Shown here: positions 1-8,307 of the stretch, in pieces | How the letters are laid out: each line of letters begins with the position of its first letter | Position numbering within the stretch: the stretch's first letter is position 1 | Origin: Bacillota bacterium | GTDB taxonomy: Bacteria; Bacillota; Sulfobacillia; JAJZYS01; JAJZLH01 | NCBI GenBank assembly: GCA_021827745.1 | Contig: JAKAUI010000044.1 | Span: forward strand, 1-59,929 | Length of the DNA stretch: 59,929 nucleotides | Reading direction: 5' to 3' | Made by a program: the position numbers and the translations under genes | The notes under the pieces: generated by a model | The model's database searches: none | What the model was told of the DNA's origin: nothing | What the model saw: only the letters and a program-made list of their open reading frames with translations

Positions 1-222
1 ACAAGACCGGCGGCGGCCTATCTCCTGCGTCGGGCTCGTCAGACGCTGGAGCGGCTGGAGCAGGAGATCGGTGCGGTGGCTGAGGCCGAAGAGCACCGCC
101 AGCTGCTCGTGACCCTGGATCGGCTGGTCAATGGGAACAGCGAGGACTTAGGTCGGGCTCGGGAGCTGATTCGGGGCCGACTGAAGACGGGGGGTGAGCG
201 TGCTGCTGGAGTCACTGACTGA
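1..222 (+). CDS. ylxM: YlxM-like SRP-associated protein, C-terminal part
   Basis: An open frame enters from the left edge and stops with TGA at 220-222; the 5' end lies outside the window. The visible 73 residues are charged and helical, with a stretch like LLRRARQTLERLEQEIG, resembling the C-terminal helix of YlxM/p13. That small helix-turn-helix protein is almost always encoded directly before ffh in Firmicutes and is linked to the signal recognition particle. It overlaps the start of ffh by about 23 bp, which implies translational coupling. The identification rests on position and helix pattern; the DNA-binding-like N-terminus cannot be seen. Confidence 0.6.
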   Translation, partial: TRPAAAYLLRRARQTLERLEQEIGAVAEAEEHRQLLVTLDRLVNGNSEDLGRARELIRGRLKTGGERAAGVTD

Positions 223-1555
223 CCGTTTGGGGGCCGTAATCAAGCGCATTTCCGGCCACGGGCAGCTGAAAGAGGCCGATCTGGACGACGCCCTGCGTCA
301 GGTCCGGATCGCCCTCCTGGAGGCAGACGTCCACTTTCTCGTGGTCAAGGACTTCATCACAGACCTCCGCCAGCGGCTGATCGGGGCCCACGTCACGGAC
401 AGCCTGACACCGGCGCAGACGGTTGTGAAGGCGGTGCACCAGGCGCTGGTGGACCTTCTGACCGGGCCTCAGGTCAGCGTGCCCGGTCCTGGCGCCGCTC
501 CCCGCCGCATCCTGCTGGTCGGGCTGCAGGGCGCGGGCAAGAGCTCGCTCGCCCAGAAGCTCGCAGCCATGCTGAGCGGCCAAGGGCTCAGGCCGATCCT
601 GGCCGCAGCCGACCTGGACAGAGCCGCCGCCGTCGACCAGCTGGTGCAGCTGGGTGCTGCGGTCAAGGTCCCGGTGGTGACTGTGGCGGGGGCGCTGGAC
701 CCCTTGGTCGTGGTGCGCGCCGCCAGGAAGGAGGCCGAGCGGGGCGGCTATGATCCCCTGATCCTGGACTCGGCCGGTCGGACGGACGTCAACGAGACCA
801 AACTCGACGAGTTGGCGGCGGTTCAGCAGCTTTTTGCCCCCACGCTCAGCCTTCTGGTCGCCGACGCCATGACCGGCCAGGCGGCTGTCGATGTGGCGCG
901 GGCCTTTTCGTCCCGCGTCCATCTGGACGGCGTCGTCCTGACCAAGATGGACGGGGACGCCCGCGGCGGCGCTGCCCTCTCCATGCGCCATGCCACCGGG
1001 CTGCCGGTCGTCCTGATGGCGAACGGGGAGGGGCCGACGGCGCTGGAGCGGTTTCATCCGGACCGCCTGGCGTCTCGCATCCTGGGAATGGGCGACGTGC
1101 TGACCCTGATCGAGCGCGCCGAGCGGGTGGCCGACAGCCAGGCCTCTGAGAGGGCAGCCGAGGCCCTGCGCAAGGGCCGGCTCACCTTTGACGACCTATT
1201 GAGCCAGATCCGCCAGGTGAACAAGATGGGGTCGGTCGACGAGCTGATGGCGATGATCCCGGGCCTGAACCGGCTGCGGGACAAGGTGCCGGGCGCCGAC
1301 CCCCAGCAGATCCGGCGGCTGGAGGCCGTCATCTTGTCGATGACCCCCGCGGAGCGGGCCCATCCGGAGTTGCTCAATGGGCGCCGCAAGCGGCGGATCG
1401 CGCTGGGTGCCGGGGTTGACGTGGCCCTGGTCAACCGGCTGGCCCGCCAGCTGGACGAGATGCAGAAACTGGCCAAGTGGGGCCGAAAGCCGCATCTGCC
1501 CGGGGGGCTCGCCGGTCTCCAGCCGCCGCCAGTCCGTTCCCGACCCCGTCGCTAG
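200..1555 (+). CDS. ffh: Signal recognition particle GTPase Ffh
   Basis: SRP54 homologue that binds signal sequences through its M domain and docks with FtsY as a GTPase, delivering nascent membrane and secreted proteins. Order: N domain (about 1-90), G domain with GLQGAGKSS (G1, about 108-116), DLDRAAA (G2, about 138), DSAGR (G3, about 190) and TKMDGDARGG (G4, about 248), then an M domain from about 305 with NGRRKRRIALGAG. Length 451 aa is normal. The G2 and G3 motifs differ from the usual D-x-x-RPAA and DTAGR, and the usual VGE motif near 275 reads ANGEGPTA, so this is a divergent Ffh. GTG at 200 is chosen because GGGGGGTGA (189-197) can serve as its ribosome site; GTG at 194 is the alternative. 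First gene of the ffh-rpsP-khpA-rimM-trmD-rplS run. Confidence 0.95.
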   Translation: MLLESLTDRLGAVIKRISGHGQLKEADLDDALRQVRIALLEADVHFLVVKDFITDLRQRLIGAHVTDSLTPAQTVVKAVHQALVDLLTGPQVSVPGPGAAPRRILLVGLQGAGKSSLAQKLAAMLSGQGLRPILAAADLDRAAAVDQLVQLGAAVKVPVVTVAGALDPLVVVRAARKEAERGGYDPLILDSAGRTDVNETKLDELAAVQQLFAPTLSLLVADAMTGQAAVDVARAFSSRVHLDGVVLTKMDGDARGGAALSMRHATGLPVVLMANGEGPTALERFHPDRLASRILGMGDVLTLIERAERVADSQASERAAEALRKGRLTFDDLLSQIRQVNKMGSVDELMAMIPGLNRLRDKVPGADPQQIRRLEAVILSMTPAERAHPELLNGRRKRRIALGAGVDVALVNRLARQLDEMQKLAKWGRKPHLPGGLAGLQPPPVRSRPRR

Positions 1556-1584
1556 CGATGTTCCAGGAAGGGAGGTGAGTGCAG

Positions 1585-1863
1585 ATGGCAGTGAAGATTC
1601 GACTTCGGCGCATGGGCGCCAAGCACCAGCCGTTTTATCGGGTGGTGGTCGCTGATGGCCGGTCGCCGCAGGGCGGACGGTTCATCGAAGAGATCGGCAC
1701 CTATGACCCGACCCGCGAGCCGGCCGAGGTCCATATTGAGACCGCGCGTGCCCTGGCCTGGCTGGCCAAGGGCGCACAGCCCTCTGAGACCGTGAAGGCG
1801 CTGTTTCGGCGGCAGGGGATCGGAGTGGCCGAGGCGTCGGCCCAAGGGGAGGCAGCCCAGTGA
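1585..1863 (+). CDS. rpsP: 30S ribosomal protein S16
   Basis: Small-subunit r-protein S16, which binds 16S rRNA early in 30S assembly. The N-terminus [19 protein letters not shown] and the following [18 protein letters not shown] match the family closely; the 92-aa length is typical, with a short alanine-rich tail. ATG at 1585 is preferred because GGAGG lies at 1571-1575, nine bases upstream; an in-frame GTG at 1579 would overlap the ribosome site. It follows ffh after 29 bp and overlaps the next gene by 4 bp (GTGA), so translation of khpA is probably coupled to it. Confidence 0.96.
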   Translation: MAVKIRLRRMGAKHQPFYRVVVADGRSPQGGRFIEEIGTYDPTREPAEVHIETARALAWLAKGAQPSETVKALFRRQGIGVAEASAQGEAAQ

Positions 1864-2090
1864 AGGACATCCTGCTGTACCTGACGACGGCACTGGTCCA
1901 GCACCCGGACCAGGTGACGGTAGAGGAGCGGCGCGACGGCAACCGCGTCACCTTGGAACTGCGCGTCCACCCGGACGACATGGGCCGGGTGATCGGCCGT
2001 CAGGGCCGGGTGGCCAAGTCCCTGCGGACCGTGCTCCAGGCCTTTGCCGGCCGTCACGGAGATCGGGTGCGGATGGACATCTTGGAGTAG
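1860..2090 (+). CDS. khpA: KH-domain RNA-binding protein (KhpA/YlqC)
   Basis: A 76-aa single KH domain protein. The RNA-binding GxxG loop is GRQG, in the context [18 protein letters not shown] (about residues 42-59). In other Firmicutes KhpA works with KhpB/EloR in RNA binding and control of cell elongation and division; the gene usually sits between rpsP and rimM, as here. GTG at 1860 overlaps the rpsP stop, and the TAG stop shares one base with the rimM start. Function is assigned by family and position. Confidence 0.9.
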   Translation: MKDILLYLTTALVQHPDQVTVEERRDGNRVTLELRVHPDDMGRVIGRQGRVAKSLRTVLQAFAGRHGDRVRMDILE

Positions 2091-2584
2091 TGGTCACCAT
2101 TGCCCGCGTCGTCGGCGCCCACGGACTGCGGGGCGAGCTGAAGCTCGCCCTGGAGAGTGATGTGGTGGCGCGCTTCGCCCCGCCCCTGACCGTGCTGGTG
2201 GACTCCAGCCCAGAGAGAGAGCTCACCCTGACCGCCTTTCGGCTGCACGGGCGCTGGGGGCTCGCCGCGTTCGCCGGCATGGAGGACCGCTCGGCGGCAG
2301 AGGCCCTGATCGGGCGCAGCCTGATGGTCAGGGATGAAGACCGCTGGCCGCTGCCGGAGGGACGCTACTACGCAGACGACCTGGTCGGGATGGCGGCGGT
2401 CGGCGTCGGCGGAGCAGATCTCGGCCGGGTCCAAGGGGTGGTGCCCGCACTTGCCCACGACCTGTTGCAGCTCAGTTCCGGCCCGCTGGTGCCGATGGTG
2501 CGGGCCTGGGTCGCCATCGACCCCGAAACGAGGCGGGTGACTGTTCTCATGCCGCTGGAGAGCGTGGTCGACGATGCGCATTGA
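2090..2584 (+). CDS. rimM: Ribosome maturation factor RimM
   Basis: RimM binds S19 in the 30S head and helps late 16S maturation. The N-terminus VTIARVVGAHGLRGELKL is the standard RimM opening (beta-barrel domain); the PRC-barrel domain begins near residue 90, at YYADDLVGM. At 164 aa the length is normal. Start is GTG 2090, overlapping the khpA stop by one base; its 3' end overlaps trmD by 11 bp. The arrangement rpsP-khpA-rimM-trmD-rplS is the conserved bacterial order. Confidence 0.95.
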   Translation: MVTIARVVGAHGLRGELKLALESDVVARFAPPLTVLVDSSPERELTLTAFRLHGRWGLAAFAGMEDRSAAEALIGRSLMVRDEDRWPLPEGRYYADDLVGMAAVGVGGADLGRVQGVVPALAHDLLQLSSGPLVPMVRAWVAIDPETRRVTVLMPLESVVDDAH

Positions 2585-3353
2585 TGTGCTCACCCTGTTC
2601 CCCGAGATCTTCGCGCCGCTGTTCTCGCACAGCATCGTGGGCCGGGCCGTGGACCAGGGCCAGATCGAACTTGCGGCCCGCGACATTAGAGGCTATGCTC
2701 AGGGGCGGCATCGCTCGGTGGACGACACGCCCTACGGCGGCGGACCCGGGATGGTGCTGCGGGTGGACGTCCTGGCCAGGGCGATCGCCGACCTGCGCAC
2801 GGACGGCAGCCATGTCGTGCTGCTGGACCCGGCCGGTCGGCGGCTGACGCAGGAGACGGTGCTCCGACTGGCGCAGAAGTCGCATCTGGTGCTGGTGGCT
2901 GGCCACTACGAGGGTGTCGATCAGCGGGTCGAATCGCTGGTCGATGAGCAGCTCTCGATCGGGGACTTCATCCTCAGCGGCGGCGAGGCCGCGGCCTGGG
3001 CCGTGGTCGATGCCGTCACCCGCTGCCAGCCTGGTGTGATCAGCGAGGACTCCTTGCTCGAGGAGTCGTTCTCCAGCTCCGGACTCTTGGAGGCGCCGCA
3101 GTACACCAGACCGCGCCGCTTCGGCGACCTGGAGGTGCCCACAGAGCTTCTGAGCGGCGACCACCAGGCGATCTTCGCCTGGCGTCAAAGAGAGGCGCTG
3201 CGCCGCACCTGGCGGCTGAGGCCGGATCTGCTCCAAGGTCTCGAGCTGAGCCCGTGGCAGCGAGCCCTGGTGCAGACGTTCGAACAGAGGATGAATGGCT
3301 CCATGGGGCCAGGAGGGAGCGATCGGGATGGACATGAGAATTCAGGCGATTGA
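2574..3353 (+). CDS. trmD: tRNA (guanine-N1-)-methyltransferase TrmD
   Basis: Methylates G37 of tRNAs using S-adenosylmethionine, preventing +1 frameshifts. It has the SPOUT trefoil-knot motifs: PYGGGPGM (about 53-60), [10 protein letters not shown] (about 110), [11 protein letters not shown] (about 130) and APQYTRP (about 178). The 259-aa protein ends in a non-conserved glycine-rich tail because its last 26 bp overlap the start of rplS. ATG at 2574 overlaps rimM by 11 bp. Confidence 0.96.
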   Translation: MRIDVLTLFPEIFAPLFSHSIVGRAVDQGQIELAARDIRGYAQGRHRSVDDTPYGGGPGMVLRVDVLARAIADLRTDGSHVVLLDPAGRRLTQETVLRLAQKSHLVLVAGHYEGVDQRVESLVDEQLSIGDFILSGGEAAAWAVVDAVTRCQPGVISEDSLLEESFSSSGLLEAPQYTRPRRFGDLEVPTELLSGDHQAIFAWRQREALRRTWRLRPDLLQGLELSPWQRALVQTFEQRMNGSMGPGGSDRDGHENSGD

Positions 3354-3675
3354 GGCGGCGCAGAAGAGAGAGGACCTGCCGAGCTTTCGGGCCGGTGACG
3401 CGGTGCGGGTCTGGGTCAAGGTGCGGGAAGGCAGCCGCGAACGGCTGCAGGCCTTTGAGGGCGACGTGATCAGACGGCGCGGCGGCGGCATCGGGGAGAC
3501 CTTCACCGTGCGCCGGGTCAGCTACGGCATCGGCATCGAGCGCACCTTCCCCAGCCACTCGCCGGCCATCGACCGGGTGGAGCTGGTGCGGCAGGGCGAT
3601 GTGCGGCGGGCCCGTCTGTACTATCTGCGCGAGCTTTCCGGAAAGGCGGCCAGGATCAAGGAGCGTCGCTCGTAA
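3328..3675 (+). CDS. rplS: 50S ribosomal protein L19
   Basis: Large-subunit r-protein L19, located at the 30S-50S interface. The sequence [18 protein letters not shown], then [20 protein letters not shown] and [18 protein letters not shown], is unmistakable. ATG at 3328 gives 115 aa, the normal size; AGGAGG at 3311-3316 supports it. The start lies 26 bp inside the trmD gene in another frame. Confidence 0.96.
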   Translation: MDMRIQAIEAAQKREDLPSFRAGDAVRVWVKVREGSRERLQAFEGDVIRRRGGGIGETFTVRRVSYGIGIERTFPSHSPAIDRVELVRQGDVRRARLYYLRELSGKAARIKERRS

Positions 3676-3688
3676 GGGGCGCTGACTG

Positions 3689-4267
3689 ATGGCCACTAAA
3701 CCTCCCGAACAAGAGCCTAGGCCCGAGTTGGGCAGGGCCCGGCGCAGCGGGTGGCGGGAGACGCTCATCACCATCGTGGTGGCGCTGATCGCCGCCTTCT
3801 TGTTGCGGACCTATGTGATCGCCCCCTACTACGTCTCGGGATTCTCGATGGAGCCGACGCTGCACAACCAGGAACGGCTTTTGGTCAATGAGATCGGGTT
3901 CAAGCTCAGCGGCCTGCAGATCGGGGACATCATCGTGTTTCACCCACCGCTGCCGGTCAGCATCGACTTCATCAAGCGCGTGATCGCCCTGCCGGGGGAC
4001 ACGGTGTCCATGTCAAACGGGCAGGTCTACATCAACGGGAAACTTCTGCCCGAGCCCTGGGAGACGGTGGGCGGGAAGTCCTACCTCGACCATTTCAACC
4101 TGCCGCCGACCAAGATCAAGCCCGGCTACATCTATGTGCTGGGCGACAACCGGGCGCACTCAGACGACAGCCGCTTCTTCGGTCCCGTGCCGATCAGCTC
4201 GGTCGTGGGACAGGCCGTGTTCGCCGTCTGGCCGCCGAGCCAGTTCGGATGGGTGCCAGTGCCGTAG
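3689..4267 (+). CDS. lepB: Type I signal peptidase
   Basis: Membrane-anchored leader peptidase that cleaves signal peptides from exported proteins. One membrane segment lies at about residues 24-41. The catalytic serine is in SGFSMEPTL (Ser53) and the general-base lysine in FIKRVIALPGDTV (Lys96); the GDNRAHSDDSR box is near 150. At 192 aa this is the short SipS type. It begins 13 bp after rplS with AAGGGG before the ATG. Its position between rplS and rnhB, next to ffh, groups secretion functions. Confidence 0.95.
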   Translation: MATKPPEQEPRPELGRARRSGWRETLITIVVALIAAFLLRTYVIAPYYVSGFSMEPTLHNQERLLVNEIGFKLSGLQIGDIIVFHPPLPVSIDFIKRVIALPGDTVSMSNGQVYINGKLLPEPWETVGGKSYLDHFNLPPTKIKPGYIYVLGDNRAHSDDSRFFGPVPISSVVGQAVFAVWPPSQFGWVPVP

Positions 4268-4424
4268 GCGATCCCAGAGCGGGTCTGCCGTCGCATTGGT
4301 TGGCAGGCCGTCTGGCCGGCTTGGGTGAGGCACAAATTCTTTGCGCACCCTGATCCAAGGAGGACCGAGAGCCGCGGCGAAGCCCGACTGAAGAACCCGG
4401 TTTGGCCGGAGAGGGCTGGTCGGC

Positions 4425-5189
4425 GTGGACCTCCTGAGGCTCAAGAGACTGGAGCGACGGCTGCCCGCCATGTCGGACCGCGGCGTCGAGACGCTCTGGC
4501 GCGTGCTGAACGCCATGGCCTGTGACCCTGAGCAGCTTCGCCGCACCAAGAGAGAACTGAGCCGTCGGCGGCGAGACCTCTGGCACTTCGATCGTGAGCT
4601 CTCACCCCATCGCCAGCCGCTCGCCGGCGTCGATGAGGTCGGGCGGGGCGCACTGGCCGGACCGATGGTGGCGGCTGCGGTGATCGTGCCCTGGAGCCTG
4701 CGCCTGGACGGCCTCGATGACTCAAAGCGCCTGAGCGGGTCCCAGCGGCAGAGACTGGTCCATGCCCTGATTCAGCAGGGCGCCGTCTGGTCCGTTGCCG
4801 TCGCCACCCAGCAGGCGATCGACCGGGTGGGCGTCGGGCTGGTCAACCGCACCCTGATGCGGGCAGCCCTGGCGGCTCTGCCGCTTCGGCCGGCCGTCGC
4901 CGTCGTCGACGCCGTCGACCTCGCTCCCTGGCCCGGACGTCTCGTCAGTCTGCCCCGGGCGGACGGCCAGAGTCGGGCCGTTGCGGCAGCCTCGGTCCTG
5001 GCCAAGGAGGTGCGCGACCTGATGATGCGACGGCTGGGCGAAGACGCCTACCCCGGATACGGCTTTGAGCGTCATGTCGGCTACGGGGTTCCAGAGCACC
5101 TGCGGGCGCTGGGCGCGCTCGGGCTCACCGGCCTGCACCGGCGCTCGTTTGTGGGTGCGCATCTGATCGGCGGGACCGAGCTGGCCTAG
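4425..5189 (+). CDS. rnhB: Ribonuclease HII
   Basis: Removes ribonucleotides from DNA and RNA-DNA hybrids. Catalytic motif VDEVGRGALAGP (about 66-77) supplies the Asp-Glu pair; DDSKRLS (about 103) and AVAAASVLAKEVRD (about 185) follow. The roughly 60-residue N-terminal extension is typical of Firmicute RNase HII, giving 254 aa. GTG at 4425 follows GGAGAGGG. A 157-bp gap before it holds a small AT-rich hairpin (4323-4350: GGGT, GC and CAAA pair with TTTG, GC and ACCC) but no clear promoter. The GTPase gene rbgA/ylqF, usual next to rnhB, is absent. Its stop overlaps the convergent hydrolase stop within a shared CTAG. Confidence 0.93.
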   Translation: MDLLRLKRLERRLPAMSDRGVETLWRVLNAMACDPEQLRRTKRELSRRRRDLWHFDRELSPHRQPLAGVDEVGRGALAGPMVAAAVIVPWSLRLDGLDDSKRLSGSQRQRLVHALIQQGAVWSVAVATQQAIDRVGVGLVNRTLMRAALAALPLRPAVAVVDAVDLAPWPGRLVSLPRADGQSRAVAAASVLAKEVRDLMMRRLGEDAYPGYGFERHVGYGVPEHLRALGALGLTGLHRRSFVGAHLIGGTELA

Positions 5190-6076
5190 AGGCCGCTGAC
5201 ATCCTTCGCCCCGATGAAGCGGGCGTTCCAGTACGAATTGGAGAGGCTCTGGATGTGCACCACCTGCCCGGAGTCGGGAGCGTCCACGAACTGGCCGCCG
5301 CCGACGTAGATCGCCACGTGGGTCGCCCAGCCGTAGGTGTTGAAGAACAAAAGGTCTCCGGGCAAAAGGGCCGAGGCCGGAACCGGAACTCCGACCTGGA
5401 ACTGGGCGCTTGAGGTGCGGGGCAGGCTGATCCCGGCCAGGCCGGCCGCGTACTGAACCAGGCCCGAGCAGTCAAAGCCGGTGGCCGGCGAGGCGCCGCC
5501 CCAGTGGTAGGGGATGCCGATCTGCTTCAGCGCATCCGCCACGATGGCGCTGCGGACGGCCGGGTCTCCGGCCGTCGCATGGTTGGTGGCGGTGGCGGGA
5601 ATCAGAAGCTGCTCGCCGGGCGTGAGCACCGGGACGGGCAGGTTGTTCAGACTGAGCAGGGCGGACACGGTGGTGTGAAAGGTCTGGGCCACCGACGCCA
5701 TCGTATCGGACGGGGTGACCGTGTAGAGCGAGGTCGACGCCGGGGCAGAGACCCGGCGCTGCTGGGCACTGGCGGCCAAGGTCAGCGCGTTTCCCGTCTC
5801 CTGGTCGATCAGCCCGTTGACGGAGAGGCCCTGCTGCTTTTGAAATGAGATGACGGCCTGTTCGGTGGCAGGACCGAACTGACCGTCAGCGACGATGCCG
5901 TATCCAATTGCCTGAAGATCTTCTTGGGCGATCACCACTTCGGAGTGGTCAGGGGTGCCCGGTGCCAGGATCGGATCGCCCAGACCGCCGGCCAGCGCAC
6001 CTGGAGCGATAGCGACGAGCACGGCGACAACGCCCGAAAAGACCGCCGTCGCAAGGCCATAGCGCAGGAGGATCAC
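5186..6076 (-). CDS. Secreted NlpC/P60 peptidoglycan hydrolase with LysM and PG-binding domains
   Basis: Probable exported D,L-endopeptidase of the cell wall. Signal peptide at about 1-29 (hydrophobic run, cleavage near ALAGG); peptidoglycan_binding_1 domain at about 44-100 (LQAIGYGIVADGQFGPATEQ); LysM-like domain at about 116-160 (YTVTPSDTMASVAQTF); NlpC/P60 domain at about 172-290, with Cys203 in FDCSGLV and His253 in THVAIYVGGG. The third catalytic position, often His in F-x-HAP, is Asp265 in FVDAPDSG. The GTG start is preceded by a purine-rich AGGAAGAG. It is the only minus-strand gene in the window, convergent with rnhB and divergent from topA, replacing the dprA usual in this neighbourhood. 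Confidence 0.88.
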   Translation of the reverse strand: MILLRYGLATAVFSGVVAVLVAIAPGALAGGLGDPILAPGTPDHSEVVIAQEDLQAIGYGIVADGQFGPATEQAVISFQKQQGLSVNGLIDQETGNALTLAASAQQRRVSAPASTSLYTVTPSDTMASVAQTFHTTVSALLSLNNLPVPVLTPGEQLLIPATATNHATAGDPAVRSAIVADALKQIGIPYHWGGASPATGFDCSGLVQYAAGLAGISLPRTSSAQFQVGVPVPASALLPGDLLFFNTYGWATHVAIYVGGGQFVDAPDSGQVVHIQSLSNSYWNARFIGAKDVSGL

Positions 6077-6100
6077 CTCTTCCTGGAGGCTTCGGTCTTA

Positions 6101-6125
6101 CGTTGTTGTCAACGGAGATTATAAT
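6101..6125. promoter_or_regulatory. Divergent promoter region with inverted repeat between hydrolase and topA
   Basis: The octamer ATTATAAT (6118-6125) is its own reverse complement and supplies a perfect TATAAT on the plus strand (6120-6125, toward topA). On the minus strand, TATTAT lies 17 bases from a TTGCAG box, toward the hydrolase. Just beside it is the perfect inverted repeat CGTTG-TTGT-CAACG (6101-6114), a candidate operator. No good -35 is visible for topA. A short CCGCC-TTTT-GGCGG hairpin lies at 6152-6165 in the topA leader. Confidence 0.45.
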
Positions 6126-6204
6126 ACTCAAGGCTCGTTGGGGCTGCAAACCCGCCTTTTGGCGGAGATGCCACCTGATCCCAGTTCGATGAGTGGGGTG
6201 CGTC

Positions 6205-8307
6205 GTGAAATCGCTGATCATCGTTGAGTCTCCGGCGAAGGCCAAGACCATCGAGAAATTTTTGGGCCAGCGCTACCAGGTGCGGGCGTCGCGCGGCCAT
6301 GTCCGCGACCTGCCCAAGAGTCAGCTTGGCGTCGATGTGGACCAACGCTTTGCCCCGAAGTATCAGATCATCCCCAGCCAGCGCACGACGATCAAGGACC
6401 TGAAGAGCGCAGTCGGAGGCGCCGACCAGGTCTTCTTGGCGACCGACCCGGACCGCGAGGGCGAGGCCATCTCATGGCACCTGGCGCACGCCCTTGGCCT
6501 TGATCTAGGCAGCCCCCTGCGCATCGTGTTCCGGGAGGTCACGGCCGACGCCATCCGCAGGGCGGTTGAGGAGCCCAAGCCGATTGATCTGGCCCTGGTC
6601 GACGCCCAGCAGGCCCGCCGGGTGCTCGACCGCCTGGTCGGCTACCAGCTGTCGCCCCTGCTCTGGCGCAAGGTGCGGCGGGGTCTCTCGGCCGGACGCG
6701 TCCAGTCGGTGGCGGTCCGCCTGATCGTCGATCGCGAGCGCGAGCGCGCAGCCTTCGTAAGCCAGGAGTACTGGACGATCGCTGCTACCTTTTTGACCAA
6801 GGATGAAACGGCGATCGGCGCCGAACTCGCCGCTGTGGGTGGGGCGAAGCCGGACCTGAGCTCGGACGAGGCCGTGGCTGCGATCGTGTCAACGGTGGAG
6901 CGGGATAAGCCGTTTACCGTGTCGGCGGTCTCGGAGAAGAAGCGGCGTCGGCTCGCACCGCCGCCGTTCACCACGAGCACCCTGCAGCAGGAGGCGTCGC
7001 GCAAGCTCGGATTCTCGGTGCGGCGCACCATGTCGGTGGCCCAAACCCTGTATGAGGGCGTCGACTTGAGCAGCGGCGAGCGAATCGGACTGATCACCTA
7101 CATGCGAACGGATGCCACCCGGGTGGCGCAGGAGGCGAAGGCGGAGGCGCACCACTTCATCCGCCAGCACTTCTCAGAGGCCTACGACCACCCGGTCGAG
7201 CGTCGGGTGAAGGCCAAGGCAGGCGTGCAGGACGCCCACGAGGCGATCCGGCCGACCGCCCTAGAGCGCACCCCGGACCAGATGCAGAAAAGCCTGAATC
7301 GCGACCAGCTGCGGCTCTACCGCCTGATCTGGGAGCGGTTTTTGGCCAGCCGGATGAGCCCGGCCGACCTCAAGGCCACCGCCGTCGAGATCAGCCAGGG
7401 GAAGATCACCTTTCGGGCCACCGGCAGCGTGGTGCTGTTCGACGGCTTTCTGCGGGTGACCGCCGTCTCGGACGACGAAGAAGAGGGTGGCGGAATCATG
7501 CCGCCGGTGGCAGTGGGCGACCGACTGAGCCTGGCCGAGCTCACCCCCGACCAGCACTTCACCGAGCCGCCGCCTCGGTATACGGAGGCCAGCCTGGTCA
7601 AGGTGCTGGAGGAAAAGGGCATCGGCCGGCCGTCCACCTATGCCCCGATCATCGACACCATCCAGCAGCGCGGATACGTCGAGCTTTTGGAGCGCCGCTT
7701 TGCACCGACCGTCTTGGGCGAGGTGGTGGTGGACCTTCTGGCCGCCCACTTCCCGGAGGTGGTGGATCCGGCCTTCACCGCCGACCTGGAGCGGCGGCTC
7801 GACCTGATCGAGGACGGCAAGGAGATCTGGCAGGACGTGGTCGGCAGCTTCTACGACGACTTTTCCGTCCGCCTGCAGACGGCGCACAAGGATGTGCCCA
7901 GGGTCAAGATGCCGGTGGAGGAGACCGATCAGGTCTGCGAGCTGTGCGGACGGCCGATGGTCATTCGTCAGGGTCGGTTCGGACCGTTTCTTTCCTGCAG
8001 CGGATTTCCGGAGTGCAAACATGCGCGGCCCCTGGCCAAGGGCACAGGCGTCAGCTGCCCGCTCTGCCACCAGGGCGAGATCGTGGAGCGAAAGGCCAAG
8101 CGGCGCCAGCGCGTCTTCTACGGCTGCAGCCGCTATCCGGCCTGCGACTTCACCTCGCCCCTGAAGCCGGTGAACCGCGTCTGCCCTGAGTGCGCCGCGC
8201 CCTATCTCTATGAGCGGCGCCACGGCGGCCACGTCACCGTCAGCTGCCGCACCCCCGGCTGCACCTTCCAGGAGGAGGTGGCAGTCGCACTCAGCCATGA
8301 CCAGTGA
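6205..8307 (+). CDS. topA: DNA topoisomerase I
   Basis: Type IA topoisomerase that relaxes negative supercoils. The Toprim domain opens with KSLIIVESPAKAKTIEKFLG and carries ATDPDREGEAISWHL (acidic DxDxE triad, about 79-93). The nucleophilic tyrosine is in GLITYMRTDATR (Tyr about 299). Three C-terminal four-cysteine zinc ribbons follow: CELCG with CSGFPEC, CPLCH with CSRYPAC, and CPEC with CRTPGC. Length is 700 aa. GTG at 6205 is chosen because the family starts at this residue and GGGGTG lies 5-6 bases upstream; an in-frame GTG at 6193 would add four residues. Its 3' end overlaps xerC by 11 bp. Confidence 0.96.
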   Translation: MKSLIIVESPAKAKTIEKFLGQRYQVRASRGHVRDLPKSQLGVDVDQRFAPKYQIIPSQRTTIKDLKSAVGGADQVFLATDPDREGEAISWHLAHALGLDLGSPLRIVFREVTADAIRRAVEEPKPIDLALVDAQQARRVLDRLVGYQLSPLLWRKVRRGLSAGRVQSVAVRLIVDRERERAAFVSQEYWTIAATFLTKDETAIGAELAAVGGAKPDLSSDEAVAAIVSTVERDKPFTVSAVSEKKRRRLAPPPFTTSTLQQEASRKLGFSVRRTMSVAQTLYEGVDLSSGERIGLITYMRTDATRVAQEAKAEAHHFIRQHFSEAYDHPVERRVKAKAGVQDAHEAIRPTALERTPDQMQKSLNRDQLRLYRLIWERFLASRMSPADLKATAVEISQGKITFRATGSVVLFDGFLRVTAVSDDEEEGGGIMPPVAVGDRLSLAELTPDQHFTEPPPRYTEASLVKVLEEKGIGRPSTYAPIIDTIQQRGYVELLERRFAPTVLGEVVVDLLAAHFPEVVDPAFTADLERRLDLIEDGKEIWQDVVGSFYDDFSVRLQTAHKDVPRVKMPVEETDQVCELCGRPMVIRQGRFGPFLSCSGFPECKHARPLAKGTGVSCPLCHQGEIVERKAKRRQRVFYGCSRYPACDFTSPLKPVNRVCPECAAPYLYERRHGGHVTVSCRTPGCTFQEEVAVALSHDQ

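Noticed and set aside
4268-4424. Small open frame from 4325 before rnhB.
   Set aside because: No family match, and it runs out of frame into rnhB. It is not a remnant of rbgA.
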